64,000 bases of DNA, from positions 1 through 64,000 of the forward strand of contig CADCNQ010000002.1 in assembly GCA_902802815.1 (NCBI GenBank), written 5' to 3'. The notes below the pieces were generated by a model, which had not been told where the DNA came from, ran no database searches, and worked only from the letters and a program-made list of their open reading frames with translations. Below, piece after piece: positions 50,453 to 57,693 of the stretch. Position 1 is the first letter of the stretch. Every line of letters begins with the position of its first letter. The DNA is from an uncultured Bacteroidales bacterium. Its GTDB lineage: Bacteria; Bacteroidota; Bacteroidia; Bacteroidales; Bacteroidaceae. A program made the translations under genes and the position numbers.

Positions 50453-51766
50453 TTACTGATATACTTTACGTTTGTCAACAACACGGACGGCCTTGCCTTC
50501 ACTCACAGGGAGACTGCCCTTGGACACCAGTTTAACAATAGGTGTGAGAAGTATCTCATCCTTCAAAGCACGGGTAACGGCCTTTGTGAGACTCTGTAGA
50601 CGGGCATAATCGTCCATCATCTCTGCAAGTTCCACCTCGACAGTCATATTGTCGTTGTCGTTGTCTGTGGTGAGCGTGATGAGATAGTTGCTGGCGAGTT
50701 CGGAGAACTGCATGAGAATCTTCTCAATCTGTATGGGGAAGATGTTCACACCGCGCAGCACCATCATATCGTCACTTCTGCCCTTCATTCTATCAAGGCG
50801 CACATGATTGCGTCCGCATGGGCATGTGCGTCCGAGCACACGTGTTAGGTCGCGCGTACGATATCTGATAAGGGGCATCGCCTCGCGACGGAGGCTTGTC
50901 AGCACGAGTTCTCCAATCTCTCCGTCGGGTACGGGCTCCAAGGTGTCGGGATCTACAATCTCCACGATGTAATAGTCTTCCCAGAAATGGAGACCATTCT
51001 GCTCCTGACACTCAAAGCCCACACCGGGACCGCACATTTCCGACATTCCGAAAGAGTTGTAGGCCTTCACACCGAACATATCCTCGATACGCTTGCGCTG
51101 CTCCTCAGAATGAGGCTCCGCACCGATGGCAAATACCCTGAGTTTGGTATCCTTGCGAGGATCCACACCCTGCTCCTGCATCACCTCATATAGGCGGGTG
51201 AGATAAGAAGGCACAGCGTGTACGGCAGTCGTTCCGAAGTCCTTCATGAACTTAATTTGACGCAGCGAGTTGCCGGCAGCTGCAGGAACGGTGAGCATAC
51301 CAAGACGCTCAGCGCCATACTGGAAACCGAGGCCACCCGTGAACATACCGTAGCCGGATGAATTCTGGAATACGTCACTGGGACGCAAACCAACCATCCA
51401 AAGATTACGTGCCACCTGATTGGCCCATTCGTCAAGATCGCGCTGTGTGTGAAGAATTACAGTGGGATTTCCCGTCGTACCGCTACTGGAGTGCAGGCGC
51501 ACACATTTCTCCAAAGGCACAGCAGCCAGTCCGAAGGGATAAGTGTCTCTAAGGTCCTGCTTAGTGGTGAAAGGAAGTTTACGCACATCCTCCGGAGAAT
51601 TGATATCCTCCACGCTAAGATTCATCTCCTTGAACTTCTGTGCGTAGAACGGGACATTCTTACAATGTTCGAAAGTCTCACGCAGACGCTCCGTCTGCAA
51701 CTTACTTATCTCCTCTCGCGAGAGGGTCTCGTATTCGGGATGGAGATATGGTGATTTAACATCCAT
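50453..51766 (-). CDS. paaK: Phenylacetate-CoA ligase (first copy)
   Basis: A 437-aa AMP-forming ligase. It has the AMP-binding loop VRLHSSSGTTGNPTVILHTQ, the adenylate pocket NSFGMSEMCGPGVGFECQ, and the hinge/C-terminal region LDRMKGRSDDMMVLRGVNIFPIQIE. It activates phenylacetate (or indole- or hydroxyphenylacetate) to the CoA thioester with ATP. Its start overlaps the end of the aminotransferase gene by 11 bp. A second ligase of equal length lies two genes upstream. Confidence 0.93.
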   Translation of the reverse strand: MDVKSPYLHPEYETLSREEISKLQTERLRETFEHCKNVPFYAQKFKEMNLSVEDINSPEDVRKLPFTTKQDLRDTYPFGLAAVPLEKCVRLHSSSGTTGNPTVILHTQRDLDEWANQVARNLWMVGLRPSDVFQNSSGYGMFTGGLGFQYGAERLGMLTVPAAAGNSLRQIKFMKDFGTTAVHAVPSYLTRLYEVMQEQGVDPRKDTKLRVFAIGAEPHSEEQRKRIEDMFGVKAYNSFGMSEMCGPGVGFECQEQNGLHFWEDYYIVEIVDPDTLEPVPDGEIGELVLTSLRREAMPLIRYRTRDLTRVLGRTCPCGRNHVRLDRMKGRSDDMMVLRGVNIFPIQIEKILMQFSELASNYLITLTTDNDNDNMTVEVELAEMMDDYARLQSLTKAVTRALKDEILLTPIVKLVSKGSLPVSEGKAVRVVDKRKVYQ

Positions 51767-53063
51767 GGTCTATGTGAAATTGTTTGATGCGTTGTGTGAA
51801 AAGTGTCTCTTGCTCCTTGCGGAAGAATGATGTGCAGATGCGGACACCCTGCTGTGTGGACCCCATCGTGTCCAACGGGAATACGGCTATGCCATATGTC
51901 ATCAGTTCGCGGGTGAGCTCCAAATCCGTCATACCGGGATACTGCACGGTGAAATAGAATCCATCTGCGAGAGGTGCGCCCATATCATTGTCGTACACCA
52001 GATAGAAACCGTTGGCAAGCAGCACGTCTTTCATGAACTTTGCCCTGCGTCCGTATTCCTTCACATCGTCGAGGAAATTGTACTCACCGCTGACTGCAGC
52101 TTCCATAAGTGCTGACATTGCGTGCTGCACGGAATGTGTCGTACCGCTGGAAAGCGTATACATCAGACGTCCCACAAAGAAGTCACCGAAGGTCCCCACT
52201 CCGAATTTATCCTGCAATGGAGCGAATACACGATGGAAGAGTTCGTTGGAGATACACGTCACACCGATACGCTGACCTGCATAGGAGAAAGCCTTCGAGG
52301 CAGAAACCCACAGCACGTAGTTGTCTGTGTAGCGGGCCACCGTTGCCTGAAAAGGTGCCTCATAGGGATGAGAGAGGTCGCGACGGAAATCCATTGCGAA
52401 ATAGGCCAGATCCTCCAGCACAATGACATTATACTTTGTGGCAAGCTGGCCGATACCCTTGAGTTCTTCCTCTGTGAAGCACACCCAGGAGGGGTTGTTG
52501 GGATTGGAGTACACGATGGCACAGATATTACCCTTGGAGATAATCTCCTCCAGTTTCTTTGTAAGCTCCGCACCGCGATAGTTGTAGATGTCGAGAGCCT
52601 CGTGTTTAAGACCTATCACATCACACTGTGTCGTCTGCACAGGGAAACCCGGCTGGATGAGCAGCACGGTATCCTGTTTCGTACCTGCGAAAGCATGGTG
52701 AATAGCCATAAACGTGGCGAAGGTGCCTTGCATGCTACCCGTAGTGGGCACACATCCCTCTGCGTCGATATCCACACCGATGAAAGCCTTCACGAAAGCG
52801 GAAGCGGCCTTCTTTATGCGGGGGATACCGCCGTTGGGAGGATATATTGTGGCGCATCCGGAGCGAAGAGCTTCCTCCTCTGCCTTCAAAGCAATCTCGG
52901 AAGGCTTCAAACCCGGCACACCCATCTCCAGATGGATTACCTCCTCGCCCGTCTTTTCCTCAATCTGCTTGGAGAGCGCCTGTATATCACGAATGGTGGC
53001 CTGAGAAAAATCCCCAAGCCCCATTCCGTCTATAATCCTGTTTACTTGTTCTTTGTCAAACAC
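51756..53063 (-). CDS. PLP-dependent aminotransferase (class I/II)
   Basis: A 435-aa fold-type I aminotransferase. It shows the substrate-arm region EMGVPGLKPSE, IVYSNPNNPSWVCFTEEELKGI, the Asp in VLEDLAYFAMDFR and the PLP Lys in YVLWVSASKAFSYAGQRIG. It fits exchange between aromatic 2-oxo acids and amino acids, matching its place between two arylacetate-CoA ligases and downstream of indolepyruvate oxidoreductase. Exact substrate preference cannot be read from sequence. It starts 37 bp after the second ligase. Confidence 0.88.
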   Translation of the reverse strand: MFDKEQVNRIIDGMGLGDFSQATIRDIQALSKQIEEKTGEEVIHLEMGVPGLKPSEIALKAEEEALRSGCATIYPPNGGIPRIKKAASAFVKAFIGVDIDAEGCVPTTGSMQGTFATFMAIHHAFAGTKQDTVLLIQPGFPVQTTQCDVIGLKHEALDIYNYRGAELTKKLEEIISKGNICAIVYSNPNNPSWVCFTEEELKGIGQLATKYNVIVLEDLAYFAMDFRRDLSHPYEAPFQATVARYTDNYVLWVSASKAFSYAGQRIGVTCISNELFHRVFAPLQDKFGVGTFGDFFVGRLMYTLSSGTTHSVQHAMSALMEAAVSGEYNFLDDVKEYGRRAKFMKDVLLANGFYLVYDNDMGAPLADGFYFTVQYPGMTDLELTRELMTYGIAVFPLDTMGSTQQGVRICTSFFRKEQETLFTQRIKQFHIDHGC

Positions 53064-53099
53064 GATAAACTGTGAATATTTAATTATGAACTTAAAATA

Positions 53100-54410
53100 T
53101 TAGTGCCAATTCGAAAAATCGCGCTTATCGTTCACATGCTTAGCCTTACCTGTGGAGCGCTCTATGGTGCCCGGCGGCAGAATGTGAATGTTGGGCTTAA
53201 TACCGGTGAGCGAAACCAGACGGTCGTAGAGCGGCTTGATGAACGGCATCTGTTTGCCGGGATTGGGCGAGAAGAATTCTTCGCGCAGCTCTACGTCGAG
53301 ATCGAATGTGTCCTCGTTGCCCTTGCGATCCACCGTAATGAAATACTGCGGAGTGAATGCCGGGAATTCTGTGAGCACCGTCTCTATCTGACTGGGGAAT
53401 ACGTTGACACCGCGAATGATGAGCATATCATCGCTGCGTCCCAGCACCTTACCCATTCTCACGGCCGTACGTCCGCACTTACAGGGTTCGTAGATAAGAC
53501 TGGTGAGGTCGCGTGTGCGATAGCGAAGGATGGGCATAGCCTCCTTGCAGAGCGAAGTGATTACCAGTTCGCCCACCTCACCCGGAGCAACGGGTTTCAG
53601 GGTCTCGGGATTAAGTATCTCGGGCAAGAACATATCCTCCCACACGTGTGTACCGTCCTGATATTCACACTCACCGCCCACACCGGGGCCGCACATCTCT
53701 GTGAGGCCGTAGATATCGATAGCTTTGATGTGAAACTTGGCTTCCAGTTCGCGACGGATGCCCCATGTCCAAGGCTCTGCGCCGAAGAAACCGACACGCA
53801 ACTTCAGCTTGGAGACATCCACCTTGTTCTTTTCCATCACCTCGGCAAGATGCAAGGCATACGATGGAGTGCAGCAGATGGCAGCTGTGCCCATGTCCTG
53901 CATCAGCATAATCTGCTTCTGCGAATTACCGGCAGAGGTAGGCAACTGCACAGCACCCAGTTTGGCAGCTCCGTCGTGGGCGCCCAGTCCGCCTGTGAAG
54001 AGGCCGTAGCCGTAGGCCACCTGCACCACATCGCCGGGACCAATATCACCCACAGCCAAAACGCGGGCAACACACTCGCTCCACATATCCAGGTCGGCTT
54101 GTGTGTAAGTGCCGACAACAGGTTTTCCCGTGGTACCGCTGGAAGCATGGATTCGCTTTATCTCACTCATGGGAACAGCCTGCAAGCCATAGGGGTATTC
54201 ATCACGCAGGTCGTGCTTTGTAGTAAAAGGCAGCTTGGTGACATCGTCAACAGACTTAATGTCTTCCGGCTTCACACCCAGCTCGTCCATCTTCCTTTTA
54301 TAGAAGGGAACGTTCTCGTAGCATCTTTTCACGGTGGCAGCCAGCCTCTCGCTCTGCAACTTTCTCATATCCTCGCGGGACATGCACTCCATTTTAGGAT
54401 TGAAAATCAT
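53100..54410 (-). CDS. paaK: Phenylacetate-CoA ligase (second copy)
   Basis: A 436-aa ligase with RIHASSGTTGKPVVGTYTQ, YGLTEMCGPGVGGECEYQDG and MGKVLGRSDDMLIIRGVNVFPSQIE. It is similar in length to the copy at 50453-51766 but clearly diverged (for example HIKAIDIYGLTEM versus GVKAYNSFGMSEM), so the two may prefer different aryl acids, for instance phenylacetate and indoleacetate. It starts 21 bp after iorB. Confidence 0.93.
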   Translation of the reverse strand: MIFNPKMECMSREDMRKLQSERLAATVKRCYENVPFYKRKMDELGVKPEDIKSVDDVTKLPFTTKHDLRDEYPYGLQAVPMSEIKRIHASSGTTGKPVVGTYTQADLDMWSECVARVLAVGDIGPGDVVQVAYGYGLFTGGLGAHDGAAKLGAVQLPTSAGNSQKQIMLMQDMGTAAICCTPSYALHLAEVMEKNKVDVSKLKLRVGFFGAEPWTWGIRRELEAKFHIKAIDIYGLTEMCGPGVGGECEYQDGTHVWEDMFLPEILNPETLKPVAPGEVGELVITSLCKEAMPILRYRTRDLTSLIYEPCKCGRTAVRMGKVLGRSDDMLIIRGVNVFPSQIETVLTEFPAFTPQYFITVDRKGNEDTFDLDVELREEFFSPNPGKQMPFIKPLYDRLVSLTGIKPNIHILPPGTIERSTGKAKHVNDKRDFSNWH

Positions 54411-54430
54411 ATCTGTAAGTATGGTTTAAT

Positions 54431-55006
54431 TTACATTCCGCATGCTTTCACGCCTGCGTCGAAAGCTTTCAAGTTGGCTTCCACCACCTGCTCTCCCTTG
54501 CGGGCGAACACCGTAGCGATGGCTTCGCGCAAACTCTCCACAGAAAGAATACCGATAGCAGGAGCTGCCATACCCAGCAACACCATATTGGCACCGCGGG
54601 GATTGCCGCAGTCCTTTGCCACAGTCTCAATGTCGAGTTTCACACTGGGCAGAGTGTCCAGTTCCTTCTGCATGGCAGCCTCGTCGGGGTAGTTGGGGAT
54701 ATTTACGAAAGGCTTCGAACTTGTCACTATCCTGCCCTCTTTGCTCAAGTATGCCAGATAGCGCATCGACTCCATCGGTTCCATAGAGATGATGAGATCG
54801 GCACCGGCCTCTGCAATGAGGTCGCTCCAGATGGGCTCCGTGGACAGACGCAGATTCGACTGCACATCTCCACCGCGCTGACTCATGCCGTGCACCTCTG
54901 CCTGCTTGAGATAGAGACCGGCCCTTGTGGCAGCCTCGCCTATGATGGTTGCGATGGAGAGAATGCCTTGTCCTCCCACACCGCATAGTATGATATCCTT
55001 TTTCAT
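54431..55006 (-). CDS. iorB: Indolepyruvate oxidoreductase subunit beta
   Basis: A 191-aa gamma-domain-type subunit of 2-oxoacid oxidoreductase. It has ILCGVGGQGILSIATIIGEAA, AEVHGMSQRGGDVQSNLRL and PKGANMVLLG-like NPRGANMVLLGMAA. With IorA it interconverts aryl pyruvates and arylacetyl-CoA plus CO2 using thiamine diphosphate and a low-potential electron carrier. The start at MKKDIILCG overlaps the iorA stop by 4 bp. Confidence 0.93.
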   Translation of the reverse strand: MKKDIILCGVGGQGILSIATIIGEAATRAGLYLKQAEVHGMSQRGGDVQSNLRLSTEPIWSDLIAEAGADLIISMEPMESMRYLAYLSKEGRIVTSSKPFVNIPNYPDEAAMQKELDTLPSVKLDIETVAKDCGNPRGANMVLLGMAAPAIGILSVESLREAIATVFARKGEQVVEANLKAFDAGVKACGM

Positions 55007-56580
55007 TGCTTCTTGGCTCTTGCGTGACGGGCGAAAGTCTGGATACACTCTCTGCGAGGTATGATGACGGAAACACCCTTATATTCGATTTCTTCCTTTA
55101 TCACTTTCGTGATTTCAGGCATATTCTTGGGCAGAGGCACAACAACGCGCACGTGCTCCGGCTCTACGCCAAGTCCCAGGCAGATTGCCTCGAACTTATT
55201 GGTTCCGGCAGAATCCTGTCCGCCGGTCATACCCGTTGTCAGGTTGTCGGAAATAACCACCGTGATATTCGACTTGTCGTTCACGGCATCCAGCAGCCCG
55301 GTCATACCGCTGTGGGTAAATGTGGAGTCGCCAATCACAGCAACAGCAGGGAACAGGCCTGCATCGGCAGCACCTTTGGCCATAGTGATGCTGGCGCCCA
55401 TATCCACACAGGAAGAAAGACTCTTGAAAGGAGGCAGAGCACCCAGAGTATAACAACCGATGTCGCCAAACACCCTGTGGTCGGGATAAGATGCCAACAC
55501 TTCGTTGAGCGCTGTGTAAACATCTCTGTGACCGCAGCCCTGACAGAGCTGAGGGGGACGCGCAGCCATATTCTGCGCAGGTGCAAACACAGCACCGGTC
55601 TCCTTACCCAGAGCCTTTGCCACGCTGTCGGGAGTGAGTTCGCCGGTTCTGGGAAGATCACCGGTCAGGCGTCCCTTGACGGGATAACCGGCACCCAGCA
55701 GACCTTTCACCATCTCCTCCACAACGGGCTGTCCGTCTTCAATCACCATCAGACAATCGCATTTTGCTGCCAGAGCCTTGATTTTCTCCTCGGGCAGAGG
55801 ATACTGTGAAATCTTCACCAGGTTGGCCTCATTGCCGACAGCCTCCTTCACATAGTTGTAAGCGATACCGCAGGCAAGAACACCCATCTTCGAGGACGAA
55901 GTCTCCACCTTGTTGTATACACTCTCCTCCGAGGCAGCCTTCATGGCATCCTGCTTCTCCAGCAGAGCGACATACTTTCTGCGGGCTATGCCGGGCAGAA
56001 GCACCCAGGCATCAGTAGAAGGAGACAGCGGCTTCTCGGCAACGGGTTCTGTGATTTCCACAGCGGCACGGGAGTGAGCCAGACGGGTCACAACACGCAG
56101 CACAACGGGTTCGCCGATGCGCTCGGAAAAGTCGAAGGCAGAGGCCATCATGTCGTAAGCCTCCTGCTGATTGGAGGGCTCGAAACAAGGCACAAGAGCA
56201 AACTTGGCATAGAAGCGCGAGTCCTGCTCGTTCTGCGAAGAGTGCATCGAGGGGTCGTCGGCAGCAAGCACCACCAGACCGCCCTTCACACCTGTGATGG
56301 CACTGTTTACAAAAGCGTCGGCACAGACATTCATACCCACGTGCTTCATACACACGAGAGCTCTCTTGCCGGCATACGACATACCTAAAGCAGCCTCCAT
56401 CGCGGTCTTCTCGTTGGTGCACCAGCGTGAATGCACTCCGCGCTCCTTGGCCAGAGGATTGTTTTGGATAAATTCTGTAATTTCGGTGCTGGGCGTCCCC
56501 GGATATGCATAAACGCCACTTAAGCCGGCGTTAATCGCTCCCAAGGCTATCGCTTCATCACCTAAAAGAAGTTTTTTCAT
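55003..56580 (-). CDS. iorA: Indolepyruvate oxidoreductase subunit alpha, short form without ferredoxin domain
   Basis: A 525-aa protein. The N-terminal pyrimidine-binding domain has GDEAIALGAINAGLSGVYAYPGTPSTEI and the proton-relay Glu in CTNEKTAMEAALG; the PP/Mg domain has QLCQGCGHRDVYTAL and VIGDSTFTHSGMTGLLDAV...DNLTTGMTGGQ. The chain ends with SVIIPRRECIQTFARHARAKKQ. Archaeal IorA continues after this point with two CxxCxxCxxxC [4Fe-4S] ferredoxin motifs; these are absent here. First gene of the operon, with promoter at 56613. Confidence 0.92.
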   Translation of the reverse strand: MKKLLLGDEAIALGAINAGLSGVYAYPGTPSTEITEFIQNNPLAKERGVHSRWCTNEKTAMEAALGMSYAGKRALVCMKHVGMNVCADAFVNSAITGVKGGLVVLAADDPSMHSSQNEQDSRFYAKFALVPCFEPSNQQEAYDMMASAFDFSERIGEPVVLRVVTRLAHSRAAVEITEPVAEKPLSPSTDAWVLLPGIARRKYVALLEKQDAMKAASEESVYNKVETSSSKMGVLACGIAYNYVKEAVGNEANLVKISQYPLPEEKIKALAAKCDCLMVIEDGQPVVEEMVKGLLGAGYPVKGRLTGDLPRTGELTPDSVAKALGKETGAVFAPAQNMAARPPQLCQGCGHRDVYTALNEVLASYPDHRVFGDIGCYTLGALPPFKSLSSCVDMGASITMAKGAADAGLFPAVAVIGDSTFTHSGMTGLLDAVNDKSNITVVISDNLTTGMTGGQDSAGTNKFEAICLGLGVEPEHVRVVVPLPKNMPEITKVIKEEIEYKGVSVIIPRRECIQTFARHARAKKQ

Positions 56581-56612
56581 ATCTAAACGATTTTTTTTGC
56601 GTAAAATCGCGG

Positions 56613-56620
56613 CAAAGATA
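56613..56620 (-). promoter_or_regulatory. -7 box (tatctttg) of the ior/paaK operon
   Basis: A perfect TAnnTTTG on the minus strand, 32 bp before the iorA ATG. Only 13 bp separate it from the divergent queuosine transporter box. Confidence 0.65.
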
Positions 56621-56633
56621 CTAAAAATTTTCG

Positions 56634-56641
56634 TAACTTTG
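56634..56641 (+). promoter_or_regulatory. -7 box (taactttg) of the queuosine precursor transporter gene
   Basis: A TAnnTTTG match 40 bp before the ATG at 56682. The TTG at 56655 would be a possible earlier start, but lies right at the predicted start of the mRNA. Confidence 0.6.
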
Positions 56642-56681
56642 CGCCCCGGAGTACTTGAAAACCTCTTTAAAAACAAGATTT

Positions 56682-57377
56682 ATGTTAAAAAACCGTTCAG
56701 TGAGCGTATCCTTCATGCTGATGGGGATACTTTTTTGCTCCTGTTTAATCATCAGCAACCTTCTTAGTGTTAAGCTGCTCCGAATAACAGACTCTCTTTC
56801 CATCTCGGCAGCCATCATTATTTTCCCTGTGACATACATCCTCAACGACTGTATCGCAGAGGTGTGGGGCTATCGCAAGGCGCGCCTTATTATATGGATG
56901 GGATTTCTCATGAATTTCTTCTGCGCAGCCGTGGGAATGATAGCTGTCGCTCTTCCCGCCGCCGACTTCTGGAAAGCAAATGAGGCTCACTTCGACTTCA
57001 TGTTCACGCTGGCTCCGCGCGTGGCAACAGCATCGCTGGCAGCATTCCTCGTGGGCAGTTTCCTGAATGCCTATGTCATGTCGCGCATGAAACTGTCGAG
57101 CGAAGGACGTCATTTCTCCGTGAGAGCCGTCGTCAGCACACTTTGGGGCGAAAGCGCAGACAGCTGCATATTCTTCCCGTTCGCTTTCTGGGGACTCATG
57201 CCGCCAGACGAACTGCTGAAACTCATGGTGATGCAGGTGCTTCTCAAGACGGCCTACGAAATCGTCATGCTGCCCGTCACTTATCGTATTGTGATTGCCG
57301 TGAAGCGATTCGAAGGCACAGATGTGTTCGACAAGGATCTCAAGAGCTACAATCCCTTCCATCTTGCAGATTTGTAA
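56682..57377 (+). CDS. Queuosine precursor transporter (YhhQ/QPTR family)
   Basis: A 231-aa inner-membrane protein with six predicted helices. It shows the family features LISNLLSVKLL, AAIIIFPVTYILNDCIAEVWGYRKARLIIWMG, FLVGSFLNAYVMSRMK and TLWGESADSCIFFPFAFWG. It imports preQ0/preQ1-type precursors for queuosine in tRNA. No que synthesis genes are in view, consistent with salvage. Start ATG at 56682 places the first helix correctly. Confidence 0.9.
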   Translation: MLKNRSVSVSFMLMGILFCSCLIISNLLSVKLLRITDSLSISAAIIIFPVTYILNDCIAEVWGYRKARLIIWMGFLMNFFCAAVGMIAVALPAADFWKANEAHFDFMFTLAPRVATASLAAFLVGSFLNAYVMSRMKLSSEGRHFSVRAVVSTLWGESADSCIFFPFAFWGLMPPDELLKLMVMQVLLKTAYEIVMLPVTYRIVIAVKRFEGTDVFDKDLKSYNPFHLADL

Positions 57378-57488
57378 TTGTCAGATTTTTTTATCGCGAA
57401 TTGTGGACAACAACTTCTTTTACCCGATTCCTCTTGTCCTCATTTTCAGCAAATTACAAATCTACAGACCGCTCTCTGCGTGTTTTCA

Positions 57489-57521
57489 GACTCCACGCAG
57501 ACTCCACGCAGAGTCCACGCA
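57489..57521 (+). repeat. 11-bp tandem repeat, 3 copies
   Basis: gactccacgca, gactccacgca, gagtccacgca in direct array. The unit length equals that of the unrelated array at 43244-43298. Confidence 0.9.
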
Positions 57522-57666
57522 GAGGGCGAGAAACGCTCTTTTTTGTAAGATTTTTTTAGCAACGGAGAGAGCACTCTGAGAGGAAGAAGAAAAGCTCTAA
57601 AGCACACACAATCAAAAAAAATGGAACAAAATCGCTCTAAAGGAGCGTTATTTCACATTTTTTTGT

Positions 57667-57674
57667 TAACTTTG
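57667..57674 (+). promoter_or_regulatory. -7 box (taactttg) of the receiver/PEP-synthase-like gene
   Basis: A TAnnTTTG match 19 bp before the ATG at 57694, so the leader is short. Confidence 0.6.
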
Positions 57675-57693
57675 CGCTGGATTTTGAGAAAAA

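Larger units (their letters stand above)
57378..57693. other. Intergenic region of about 316 bp
   Basis: It contains the 11-bp tandem array at 57489-57521, flanked by ctctgcgtg (57473-57481) that is inverted against cacgcagag in the last repeat. The rest is A/T-rich, with the -7 box at 57667. No gene or RNA family is recognised. Confidence 0.6.
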
